Positions 25,918 through 33,968 of a stretch of 64,000 nt of DNA are shown in pieces (positions within the stretch are counted from its first letter, which is position 1; the number at the start of each line of letters is the position of its first letter). A program made the position numbers and the translations under genes. The notes beneath the pieces were generated by a model, which had not been told where the DNA came from, did not search any database, and saw only the letters and a program-made list of their open reading frames with translations. The stretch comes from an uncultured Phascolarctobacterium sp. (lineage in GTDB: Bacteria > Bacillota > Negativicutes > Acidaminococcales > Acidaminococcaceae). Location: contig UQWM01000002.1 of NCBI GenBank assembly GCA_900544795.1, positions 1 through 64,000 of the forward strand. The letters run 5' to 3'.

Positions 25918-27567
25918 ATGACTAAATATGAAGATATTAAACAAGGATTAGCAGATTACGAGGCAAAGGTTGCTAAAGCAAACGCTAAATTCCCTGAGAG
26001 AAAAGAGTTTAAGGAAAAATACGTTTATACTCCGCTTGACGTTGAAGGTTTTGACTATTGTGAAAAAAGCGGTTTCCCAGGACAATATCCGTTTACCCGC
26101 GGCGTACAGCCCACTATGTATCGTGGCCGTCTATGGACGATGCGCGCTTATGCAGGCTTCGCTACTGCCGAAGAAACTAATGCCCGTTATAAATATCTTC
26201 TGGACGCAGGTCAGACCGGCCTGTCCGTAGCAATGGACTTGCCGACCCAGATCGGACTCGATTCTGACGCTGAGCTTTCTCACGGCGAAGTCGGTAAAGT
26301 TGGCGTAGCTATCGATTCGCTGGCTGATATGGAAAAACTTTTTGAAGGCATTCCCTTAGATAAGGTCAGCACCTCTATGACCATCAACGGTCCCGCAGCA
26401 GTATTGCTGGCAATGTATGTAGCCGTTGCCGAGCAGCAGGGTGTAAAACCTGAGCAGCTGAGAGGCACTATCCAAAACGATATCTTGAAAGAGTATATCG
26501 CCCGCGGCACTTATATTTTCCCGCCGCGTCCGTCTATGCGTCTGGTCAACAATACCTTTGAATATTGCTCACAGAATATTCCTAAATGGAATACCATCAG
26601 CGTAGGTGCTTACCATATCCGTGAAGCTGGTGCTTCTTGTGTACAGGAAATCGCCTTCGCCTTTGCCAACGCTATGGCTTACATCGATGCAGCTATCAAA
26701 GCAGGGCAAAAAGTCGATGATTTCGCACCTGGTATTTCCTGGATCTTTACTGCCGGTTTGAATATGTTTGAAGAAGTTGCTAAATTCCGTGCTGCCCGCC
26801 GTTTGTGGGCCCGCATCATGAAAGAGCGCTATGGCGCAACCGTTCCTAAAGCACAGATGCTGCGCGTACACGTGCACACCGCAGGCAGCGTATTGACAGC
26901 CCAACAGCCGCTCAATAACGTAGCCCGCATCACATGGCAGGCTTTGTCCGCAGTACTTGGCGGCATCCAATCCATGGCCTGCTGCGCTTATGACGAAGCA
27001 ATTGCTCTGCCTACTGAAGAATCTGCTACCCTGGCGCTGCGCACTCAACAGATGCTGGCTTATGAAAGTGGCGTCACCGATACTATCGACCCGATGGCAG
27101 GCTCCTACTATGTAGAAGCGTTGACTGATAAAATGGAAGCAGAAGCTTATGAATATATCCAGAAAATCGACACCATGGGCGGCGCTGTAGCAGCTATCGA
27201 GCAAGGTTATATGCAAGGCGAGATGGCAGGCCATGCTTATGAATATCAACGGGATATCGAGCTTGGCAAATCCATTGTTGTTGGCGTCAACAAATTTACC
27301 GATAACAAAAAACTGGCTGAACAGGATGTACTGCTGGCTGACCTTAGTATAGCTGAACGTCAGACCGCTAAAGTTGAGAAAATGAAAGCCGGTCGTGACC
27401 AAAAAGCAGTCGATACCGCTTTGGCAGCACTGAAACAAGCCTGTGCAGGCGAAGAAAACCTGATGCCTTACCTGATTGATGCAGTAAAAACTTACGCTAC
27501 CTTGGGCGAGATTTGCGGCGTGATGAAAGAGGTATTTGGCGAATATAAACAAAACGCTATGTTCTAA
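25918..27567 (+). CDS. methylmalonyl-CoA mutase catalytic subunit lacking the B12-binding domain
   Basis: A 549-residue TIM-barrel subunit ending exactly where full-length mutases continue into the cobalamin domain; no DxHxxG motif exists. Residues that set substrate choice match methylmalonyl-CoA mutase. Tyr78 (RAYAGF), Arg196 (EYIARGTYIF) and His233 (AYHIREAG) correspond in spacing to Tyr89, Arg207 and His244 of the Propionibacterium enzyme. Isobutyryl- and 2-hydroxyisobutyryl-CoA mutases instead carry Phe or Ile and Gln there. It interconverts succinyl-CoA and (R)-methylmalonyl-CoA. It needs a separate small B12 subunit, not in this window. It lies 37 bp after the CoA transferase with GAAAGGGG before the ATG. 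Confidence 0.93.
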   Translation: MTKYEDIKQGLADYEAKVAKANAKFPERKEFKEKYVYTPLDVEGFDYCEKSGFPGQYPFTRGVQPTMYRGRLWTMRAYAGFATAEETNARYKYLLDAGQTGLSVAMDLPTQIGLDSDAELSHGEVGKVGVAIDSLADMEKLFEGIPLDKVSTSMTINGPAAVLLAMYVAVAEQQGVKPEQLRGTIQNDILKEYIARGTYIFPPRPSMRLVNNTFEYCSQNIPKWNTISVGAYHIREAGASCVQEIAFAFANAMAYIDAAIKAGQKVDDFAPGISWIFTAGLNMFEEVAKFRAARRLWARIMKERYGATVPKAQMLRVHVHTAGSVLTAQQPLNNVARITWQALSAVLGGIQSMACCAYDEAIALPTEESATLALRTQQMLAYESGVTDTIDPMAGSYYVEALTDKMEAEAYEYIQKIDTMGGAVAAIEQGYMQGEMAGHAYEYQRDIELGKSIVVGVNKFTDNKKLAEQDVLLADLSIAERQTAKVEKMKAGRDQKAVDTALAALKQACAGEENLMPYLIDAVKTYATLGEICGVMKEVFGEYKQNAMF

Positions 27568-27609
27568 TTTGTCCGAGAAGTGTTGAGTGTAAGAACGGAG
27601 CTGATTTCT

Positions 27610-28974
27610 ATGACAACGAAAGCCTTAGCCGACTTTGTAGCCGACTTACAGTACGACAAATTGAGCCATGAAACAGTACAGATCACGAAACAATGTATTT
27701 TGGACTGGCTGGGAGTCTGCATCCGCGGCTCTCAGGAAAAACCGATCAAGATCATTCGCAAGCTTTTGTTGGAAGGCGGTGGTAAACCACAGGCCACAGT
27801 TTTAGCCGGTGATGCTGAAAAAACTACTACTCTAAACGCTGCTTTCTGTAACGGTAGTGCGTCCCATTCCCTAGATTTTGACGACCTTCATAATCCCTCT
27901 ATCATTCACCTGGCTACAGTAGTTGTGCCGCCGGTATTTGCTATCGCTGATACTGAACGTAAAAGCGGCAAAGAAATGCTGGCGGCTGTAGTAGCCGGAT
28001 ATGAGGTAGGCGGACGTGTTGGCGAGTCGGTCATTCCCGAGTCCTATTTCTTCTGGCATACTACCGGTACGGCGGGCACCTTTGGCGCCGCAGCTTCGGC
28101 TGCCAAAATTTTAGGCTTGAACGCGGACGACACACTGCAATGCCTTGGCAGTGCAGGTACACAGGCCGCTGGTTTGTGGGAGTTCTTAAAGGAAGGCGCT
28201 ATGAGCAAGACTCTGCATGCGGGCAAAAGCTCTTATGCAGGCGTGCTGTCGGCCTATTTGGCACGGGCAGGCTTCACCGGCGCTACCAAGATACTGGAAG
28301 GTGAAAAAGGCTTCTGTCGGGCAATGGTGCCCGAACCGCATCTGGAAAAATTGACGGATGGGCTGAATGATGGTATATATAAGATTGACAATAATTCGTT
28401 TAAACCTTATGCCTGCTGCAAACATTCCCACGCTTCCCTGTACGCTATGCAGGTGCTGCGTGCTGAAAACGGCCTGAAATCTGAAGATGTGGAAGAGATC
28501 GAACTTTTGGTAAACAATATTACCGAGTTCCTGATCAACAACCCGCAGCCCGAAAATCCTTACGGCTGTAAATTCAGTATCCAATACTGCGTCGCCGGGA
28601 TGCTTAAATACGGTGATATGGGCGTTGACCGCTTCCTGCCGGAAGTTATCGGCGACGCCGAAGTACGTGGTGTGATGGCTAAAACCAAGGTCGTGCGCGA
28701 TCCCGCTATCGAAGCGGTACATGCTGCCGACCCGGCCAAGCTGGCATCGAAGCTTGTTGTTCGCTGCAAAGACGGACGCGTGCTGGAGATGCAGGTGGAT
28801 TTCCCGAAAGGCGATCCGCCTAACCCGATGAGCTGGGATGAAAGCGTAGCTAAATTTATGTCCCTGGCCGTACCTGTTTACGGCGAGGCTAAAGCGGCTA
28901 AGCTGTGCAAGCTGATCAAAACGCTGGAAAACAGCAAAGATTTTGCTGTTGATCTGGCGAAATGCCTGGCATAA
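27610..28974 (+). CDS. MmgE/PrpD family protein
   Basis: A 454-residue two-domain protein of the family containing 2-methylcitrate dehydratase, cis-aconitate decarboxylase and iminodisuccinate epimerase. It shows TKQCILDWLGVCIRGSQEKP, NAAFCNGSASHSLDFDDLH, AAVVAGYEVGGRVGE, WHTTGTAGTFGAAASAAKIL, MSKTLHAGKSSYAGVLSAYL and YACCKHSHASLYAM. The ATG at 27610 follows CGGAGC. It is third in the CoA-transferase/mutase unit. The exact reaction cannot be told from motifs; the context suggests a branched or unsaturated C5-C7 carboxylate. No citrate synthase or methylisocitrate lyase is near, so a plain methylcitrate cycle is not supported. Confidence 0.85.
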   Translation: MTTKALADFVADLQYDKLSHETVQITKQCILDWLGVCIRGSQEKPIKIIRKLLLEGGGKPQATVLAGDAEKTTTLNAAFCNGSASHSLDFDDLHNPSIIHLATVVVPPVFAIADTERKSGKEMLAAVVAGYEVGGRVGESVIPESYFFWHTTGTAGTFGAAASAAKILGLNADDTLQCLGSAGTQAAGLWEFLKEGAMSKTLHAGKSSYAGVLSAYLARAGFTGATKILEGEKGFCRAMVPEPHLEKLTDGLNDGIYKIDNNSFKPYACCKHSHASLYAMQVLRAENGLKSEDVEEIELLVNNITEFLINNPQPENPYGCKFSIQYCVAGMLKYGDMGVDRFLPEVIGDAEVRGVMAKTKVVRDPAIEAVHAADPAKLASKLVVRCKDGRVLEMQVDFPKGDPPNPMSWDESVAKFMSLAVPVYGEAKAAKLCKLIKTLENSKDFAVDLAKCLA

Positions 28975-28998
28975 GGGCATTAAGGAGGAAGACCAGTA

Positions 28999-29436
28999 GT
29001 GGAAGCCGAAAAGATCAAAGCAATGGTCAGCGAGATTTATTCTCATAATAAGTTTATGAATATGTGTGATATCTATATCGTCGATATGTCCTGCGGCAGT
29101 GCTACAGTAGCATTGAAGGTAGACCCCGAAAAACACGCTAACCTGAATGGGATGGCACACGGGGGGCTGGTGGCGACTTTAGCCGATAATGCTACAGGCA
29201 TCGCCGGCGCGACGATCGGTAAACGGGTGGTTACCTCTACCCTGGCTATCGATTTTATCAAGGGCGCGCCGGTGGGAACAACAATCAGCGCTACTTCGCA
29301 CATAACTCATGCTGACGATAGGCTGGTGACGATTAAAATCGACGTGCGCGATATGGACAACGACACGCTGGTGGCGAAGGTCACGGCTGCGATGATCGTG
29401 GTAGATACTTTTCCTGGTATTCCTGCCAAGTGGTAA
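28999..29436 (+). CDS. PaaI-type hotdog-fold thioesterase
   Basis: A 145-residue protein. The hotdog signature is LNGMAHGGLVATLADNATGIAG, with HGG and the acidic residue D of the LAD segment in the usual catalytic place. TSTLAIDFIKGAPVGTTISA and MDNDTLVAKVTAAMIV complete the fold. Such enzymes release CoA from acyl-CoA, often to rescue stalled intermediates. The GTG start at 28999 follows AAGGAGGAAG. It ends the CoA-transferase/mutase/PrpD unit and may remove a dead-end acyl-CoA (inference). Confidence 0.85.
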   Translation: MEAEKIKAMVSEIYSHNKFMNMCDIYIVDMSCGSATVALKVDPEKHANLNGMAHGGLVATLADNATGIAGATIGKRVVTSTLAIDFIKGAPVGTTISATSHITHADDRLVTIKIDVRDMDNDTLVAKVTAAMIVVDTFPGIPAKW

Positions 29437-29548
29437 AAGGGTAGTTACTGCCATTTGCCTTATGCAAAACAAATGCATAAAATTTGCTGCCTAAGGCAGC
29501 TGTAAGCGGACAAATTTGTGAGAGTGTAGAATTTGCCATAAGTTTCTG
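29437..29548 (+). other. structured intergenic RNA segment before a terminator
   Basis: Several nested inverted repeats precede the terminator: TATGCA/TGCATA, CTGCC/GGCAG, and AAATTTG/CAAATTT enclosing the latter. This could be a 3'-UTR or a small RNA; no known family is recognised. Confidence 0.3.
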
Positions 29549-29575
29549 AAAAAGACGGCGTAAGCCGTCTTTTTT
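29549..29575 (+). terminator. terminator of the CoA-transferase/mutase unit
   Basis: AAAAAGACGGC and GCCGTCTTTTTT pair around GTAA. Confidence 0.85.
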
Positions 29576-29639
29576 GCGTTTACGGGGCTGTTTAAAGCCC
29601 TGGCACCGATAGCTTTTGTAAAAATCTAAAAATAGGCAA

Positions 29640-29687
29640 TCACTAAATATGGACAAAGATGCAGAAACAAAACACAATATCTAGTGA
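29640..29687. promoter_or_regulatory. pair of NrdR boxes upstream of nrdD
   Basis: ACACAATATCTAGTGA (29672-29687) fits the NrdR consensus ACACTATATATAGTGT at 13 of 16 positions. A weaker copy TCACTAAATATGGACA starts exactly 32 bp earlier. Tandem boxes about three helical turns apart in front of ribonucleotide reductase genes are the known NrdR arrangement. NrdR itself is not in the window. Confidence 0.75.
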
Positions 29688-29701
29688 TTTTTGGCTTTAC
29701 A

Positions 29702-29730
29702 TTGACAATGCACTGTGCTATGATGGTAAT
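29702..29730 (+). promoter_or_regulatory. putative promoter of nrdDG
   Basis: TTGACA (29702-29707) with GGTAAT 17 bp further; an extended TGG precedes TAATGT. It is just downstream of the NrdR boxes, so bound NrdR would cover it. Confidence 0.5.
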
Positions 29731-29801
29731 GTAAATTTTACGCACAAATAATTATTTTTGTTTAGCGTTAATGATAAGAAAGATGAAAGAAGGCGTCAGT
29801 T

Positions 29802-31928
29802 ATGAAAGTAATCAAGCGTGATGGCAGCACTGCCGATTTCGATAGCAGCAAGATCGTTGTCGCTATTCAAAAAGCTAATCTGGTAGTTGAGCCGGAAGAC
29901 CGTATCGAACAGGATCGTATTGAGGCGATCGCCCGTTATGTGGAAAGTAAAAACAGAATGCGGCTTTTAGTTGAAGATATCCAGGATATGGTAGAGCATC
30001 AACTGATGGACGAGGGAAAATTCAACCTTGCCAAAACCTACATTATCTACCGTTATAGCCGTGCTTTGGTGCGTAAAGCCAATACTACTGATGAATCCAT
30101 CCTGTCGCTGATCCGCAACAGCAATAAGGACGTTATGGAAGAAAATTCCAATAAAAACGCTGTGATGGCGTCTACTCAACGCGACCTGATCGCTGGCGAG
30201 GTTTCGAAAGACCTGACCCGTCGCCTGATCCTGCCCGAGAAAATCTCTAAGGCTCACGATGAGGGTGCTATCCATTTCCATGATGCCGATTATTTTGTGC
30301 AGCCTATTTTCAATTGCTGCCTGATCAATGTCGGCGATATGCTTGATAACGGAACCGTTATGAACGGTAAGCTGATCGAAAGCCCTAAAAGTTTCCAGGT
30401 GGCCTGCACCGTTATGACTCAGATCATCGCTTCCGTGGCCAGCAGCCAATACGGCGGCCAGTCTGTGGATATCCGCCATTTGGGCAAATATCTGCGCCGC
30501 AGTTGCGAAAAATTCAGACGCACCATTAAAGCCGAGGTTGGCGAAAATGTTGCCGAAGAAGTTGTGGAGCGGTTGGTGAAGCGCCGTTTGCAAGATGAAC
30601 TGCGCAGCGGCGTGCAGACTATCCAATATCAGATCAATACTCTGATGACCACCAACGGCCAATCTCCCTTCGTGACCATTTTCCTTAATTTGCAGGCTGA
30701 TGACGAATACCTTCCGGAAAATGCCATGATCGTGGAAGAGGTTTTGCGCCAGCGTTTGGAAGGCATCAAAAATGATAAAGGCGTTTTTGTTACGCCGGCG
30801 TTCCCGAAGCTGGTTTATGTTTTAGATGAACACAACTGCCTGAAAGGCGGCGAGTACGACTACATCACCAAACTGGCCGTAAAATGCAGCGCTAAGCGTT
30901 TGTATCCCGACTATATCTCGGCAAAAAAAATGCGCGAGAATTACGAAGGCAATGTTTTTGCTCCCATGGGTTGCCGTAGCTTTTTGGCGGCTTGGAAGGA
31001 TGAGGACGGCCAATATAAATTTGAGGGCCGCTTCAATCAGGGCGTAGTTTCTCTGAACCTGCCTCAGGTAGGCATTTTGGCCCAGGGTGACGAAGAGAAG
31101 TTTTGGCCATTGCTGGACGAACGTCTGCAATTATGCTTTGACGCGTTGATGTGCCGTCACGAATCCTTAAAAGGCATCCGTAGCGACGTCAGCCCTGTTC
31201 ACTGGCAGTATGGTGCTATTACCCGTCTGGAAAAGGGTGAAGTCATCGACAAGTACCTGGAGGGCGGTTATTCAACAATTTCTTTGGGCTACATCGGTCT
31301 TTACGAAATGACCAAGGTCATGAAAGGCGTTAGCCATACTACGCCTGAAGGCGAAGAGTTTGCCTTGCGCGTAATGAAATATCTGCGTGCGGCCTGTGAT
31401 AAATGGAAAAAGGAGACCGGGCTGGGGTTTGCTTTGTACGGTACTCCGGCCGAGTCGCTGTGCTATCGCTTTGCCCGCATCGACAAGGAGCGTTTCGGCA
31501 CATTGGATGATGTTACCGATAAGGGCTACTATACAAATTCTTACCATGTGGATGTGCGCGAGGATATTGACGCGTTCCGTAAGTTCGATTTTGAAAGCCA
31601 GTTCCAGAAAATTTCCTCCGGCGGCGCTATCTCCTATGTCGAGATTCCTAATATGCGTCACAATCTGGAGGCTATGGAGGACGTTGTTCGTTTTATTTAC
31701 GATAATATCCAGTACGCCGAGTTCAATACCAAGTCCGATTACTGCCATGTGTGCGGTTTTGACGGTGAGATCATTATCAACGACGATCTGGAATGGGAAT
31801 GCCCAAACTGCGGCAATAAAGACCATGCCAAAATGAACGTTACCCGCCGTACCTGCGGTTATTTAGGCGAAAATTTCTGGAATGTGGGCAAGACTAAAGA
31901 GATCAAAGCCCGCGTCCTGCATCTGTAA
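29802..31928 (+). CDS. nrdD: anaerobic (class III) ribonucleoside-triphosphate reductase
   Basis: A 708-residue glycyl radical enzyme making deoxyribonucleotides without oxygen. It has an N-terminal ATP-cone (KVIKRDGSTADFDSSKIV), DYFVQPIFNCCLINVGDML, the zinc cysteines CHVCGFDGE and CPNCG near the C-terminus, and the radical loop RRTCGYLGENFWNVG with its glycine. Full length, with start ATG 29802. It forms an operon with its activase nrdG 15 bp downstream. Control by NrdR is indicated by the boxes upstream. Confidence 0.97.
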   Translation: MKVIKRDGSTADFDSSKIVVAIQKANLVVEPEDRIEQDRIEAIARYVESKNRMRLLVEDIQDMVEHQLMDEGKFNLAKTYIIYRYSRALVRKANTTDESILSLIRNSNKDVMEENSNKNAVMASTQRDLIAGEVSKDLTRRLILPEKISKAHDEGAIHFHDADYFVQPIFNCCLINVGDMLDNGTVMNGKLIESPKSFQVACTVMTQIIASVASSQYGGQSVDIRHLGKYLRRSCEKFRRTIKAEVGENVAEEVVERLVKRRLQDELRSGVQTIQYQINTLMTTNGQSPFVTIFLNLQADDEYLPENAMIVEEVLRQRLEGIKNDKGVFVTPAFPKLVYVLDEHNCLKGGEYDYITKLAVKCSAKRLYPDYISAKKMRENYEGNVFAPMGCRSFLAAWKDEDGQYKFEGRFNQGVVSLNLPQVGILAQGDEEKFWPLLDERLQLCFDALMCRHESLKGIRSDVSPVHWQYGAITRLEKGEVIDKYLEGGYSTISLGYIGLYEMTKVMKGVSHTTPEGEEFALRVMKYLRAACDKWKKETGLGFALYGTPAESLCYRFARIDKERFGTLDDVTDKGYYTNSYHVDVREDIDAFRKFDFESQFQKISSGGAISYVEIPNMRHNLEAMEDVVRFIYDNIQYAEFNTKSDYCHVCGFDGEIIINDDLEWECPNCGNKDHAKMNVTRRTCGYLGENFWNVGKTKEIKARVLHL

Positions 31929-31943
31929 GCGGGGGCGAGAGCA

Positions 31944-32471
31944 ATGAATTACGCTACGATCAAGACTCATGATACGGCCAATGGGCCGGGCGTGCGCGTG
32001 TCGCTGTTCGTCAGCGGCTGCACCCATCAGTGCAAGGGCTGTTTCAATCCAGAAGCTTGGGATTTTGACTACGGTCAGCCTTTTACTGCGGCTGAAGAAG
32101 AAGCTATCATCAAAGGGCTGGAGCCGTGGTTTATGCGGGGGTTGTCGCTGCTGGGTGGTGAGCCTTTTGAGCCTGCCAATCAGGCGGCGCTTGAGCCACT
32201 GCTGCGTAAGGTGCGTCAGGTTTATCCCGAAAAAACCATTTGGTGCTATACCGGCTACGATTTTGAACAGGACCTTCTGACCGGACGCTTGTGCGACTGG
32301 GAACTGACGCAGGAAATGCTGTCGTATATCGATGTTTTAGTAGACGGCGAATTTAAGCTGGAGCTGAAAAACCCTAACCTGCGTTTTCGCGGGAGCGCCA
32401 ATCAGCGCGTCATCGACGTCAAAAAATCATTGCAAGGCGATGAACTGGTGTTGTGGGAAGAAGCCTATTGA
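31944..32471 (+). CDS. nrdG: anaerobic ribonucleotide reductase activating protein
   Basis: A 175-residue radical SAM enzyme that installs the glycyl radical on NrdD. The cluster motif CxxxCxxC is CTHQCKGCFNPEAW, followed by LLGGEPFEPANQAAL and IWCYTGYDFE. It starts 15 bp after nrdD with GGGGGCGAGAG upstream. A terminator follows. Confidence 0.95.
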   Translation: MNYATIKTHDTANGPGVRVSLFVSGCTHQCKGCFNPEAWDFDYGQPFTAAEEEAIIKGLEPWFMRGLSLLGGEPFEPANQAALEPLLRKVRQVYPEKTIWCYTGYDFEQDLLTGRLCDWELTQEMLSYIDVLVDGEFKLELKNPNLRFRGSANQRVIDVKKSLQGDELVLWEEAY

Positions 32472-32491
32472 GTGTTTGCTTTAAATAAATC

Positions 32492-32528
32492 TAAGCCCGT
32501 ACCGGCAGCAAGTCGGTACGGGCTTTTC
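32492..32528 (+). terminator. terminator of nrdDG
   Basis: AAGCCCGTACCG and CGGTACGGGCTT pair around a nine-base loop, then TTCG. Confidence 0.75.
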
Positions 32529-32651
32529 GCTTGGATATGGTAACTAAATAATAAAAATATCTAAATTGCTTTGCTTGTTTCTTACCGTAAGCGGTTCTAT
32601 AATATTGTTAATAGATAATGATTTTGGCTGTTACGGTTTGGAGTGAATTTT

Positions 32652-33911
32652 ATGCTGGAACTGCTCAAAAATAAGCTTTCGCAGATCCATAAACAAAGCC
32701 ATGAAGCAAGAGAACTGCTGCGGTTCATTGGGCCGGGTATCCTGGTAACGGTAGGGTTTATCGACCCGGGCAACTGGGCGGCTAATTTGGCGGCTGGTGC
32801 TGATTACGGTTACGCCCTGCTGTGGGTAGTTACCTTATCCACGCTGATGCTGATCCTTTTGCAGCATAACGTAGCCCATCTGGGTATCGTTACTGGTGAG
32901 TGCTTATCCGAGGCGGCGACAAAATTTTTGCCCCGGCGGGTCTCGCGGCCGATCCTTATTACCGCTATTATGGCGGCGCAGGCAACGGCACTGGCCGAGG
33001 TATTAGGCGCAGCTATTGCGTTGAATATGCTGTTTGGGCTGCCGATCATGGTCGGGGCTATTTTGACGGCTATCGTTTGTACAGTTATGCTATGGACCAA
33101 TTCCTATAGCCGTCTTGAAACATGGATCGCCGGGTTCGTTTCGGTGATAGCCCTGTCCTATTTATTCGAAATCTCCATGGTGCATGTAAACTGGCCGCAG
33201 GCCGTTATCAGCTGGACGGTTCCCAATATCCCCGCTGGTTCGATGCTGGTGGTGATGAGCATTTTAGGTGCCGTCATCATGCCCCATAACCTGTTTTTAC
33301 ATTCCGAGATCATCCAAAGCAGACACTGGAACTTGGAGGACAAGGCGCTGATGGAAGAACAGCTACGCTTCGAGTTCGTTGATACCCTGTTTTCCATGAG
33401 CATCGGCTGGGCCATTAACAGTGCTATGATCCTGTTGGCGGCCGCCACGTTTTTTGTGCATGGGGTCAGCGTCAGCGAGTTGCAGCAGGCGCAAGAGCTA
33501 CTTGTACCCATGCTGGGCGAAAACGCCGCGCATATCTTTGCTATCGCACTGCTGTTTGCTGGCATCGCTTCTACGACGACGGCTGGTATGGCCGGTGTCA
33601 CCATCTTTACGGGAATGTTTGGTGAGTCATACGATATGAGGGATATCCACTCTCGGGTCGGCCTGCTGCTGACATTCGTTCCCGCCGTTATTGTACTTTA
33701 TTTTATCAACGATCCTTTCTGGGGGCTGATAGTTAGCCAGATGCTGCTTAGCGTGCAGCTGCCGCTGACAGTTTTTATGCAGATCTGGCTTACTTCCTCG
33801 CCGCAGGTTATGGGCGTTTATGCCAATAAGCCTTTTACTAAAATCCTGCTCTACGGTGTGGGCATCATCGTAACTGCCCTCAACCTTTATCTGCTTTATG
33901 TGAGCCTGTAA
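32652..33911 (+). CDS. NRAMP-family divalent metal transporter
   Basis: A 419-residue protein with eleven or so membrane helices. The first helix carries DPGNWAANLAAGADYGY, the metal-binding DPGN of NRAMP, and helix 6 has the second signature MPHNLFLHS. These proteins import Mn2+ or Fe2+ with protons. ATG at 32652 is preferred, with GGAGTG upstream; the GTG at 32643 is inside that site. It is a single gene with a terminator behind. Whether manganese or iron is the substrate is not visible, but the manganese pyrophosphatase in this genome would benefit. Confidence 0.92.
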   Translation: MLELLKNKLSQIHKQSHEARELLRFIGPGILVTVGFIDPGNWAANLAAGADYGYALLWVVTLSTLMLILLQHNVAHLGIVTGECLSEAATKFLPRRVSRPILITAIMAAQATALAEVLGAAIALNMLFGLPIMVGAILTAIVCTVMLWTNSYSRLETWIAGFVSVIALSYLFEISMVHVNWPQAVISWTVPNIPAGSMLVVMSILGAVIMPHNLFLHSEIIQSRHWNLEDKALMEEQLRFEFVDTLFSMSIGWAINSAMILLAAATFFVHGVSVSELQQAQELLVPMLGENAAHIFAIALLFAGIASTTTAGMAGVTIFTGMFGESYDMRDIHSRVGLLLTFVPAVIVLYFINDPFWGLIVSQMLLSVQLPLTVFMQIWLTSSPQVMGVYANKPFTKILLYGVGIIVTALNLYLLYVSL

Positions 33912-33926
33912 TAAAAATTTCAAATA

Positions 33927-33959
33927 AAAAACGGTCTCGCATAGCGGGGCCGTTTTTGT
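33927..33959. terminator. terminator between NRAMP gene and the 519-residue gene
   Basis: AAAAACGG and CCGTTTTT form the lower stem, with TCTCGC/GCGGGG above; it works in both directions. Confidence 0.7.
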
Positions 33960-33968
33960 GTTTACAGT

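Noticed and set aside
26569..27552. 327-codon minus-strand frame opposite methylmalonyl-CoA mutase
   Set aside because: It mirrors the mutase coding frame; composition (many Phe, His, Cys) is typical of antisense translation.
26569..27567. hidden B12-binding domain in another frame behind the mutase
   Set aside because: The sequence after the mutase stop leads within 43 bases into the PrpD start; no DxHxxG-type segment is seen there.
28186..29160. 324-codon minus-strand frame opposite the PrpD gene
   Set aside because: Antisense shadow, as judged by its composition and lack of start signals.
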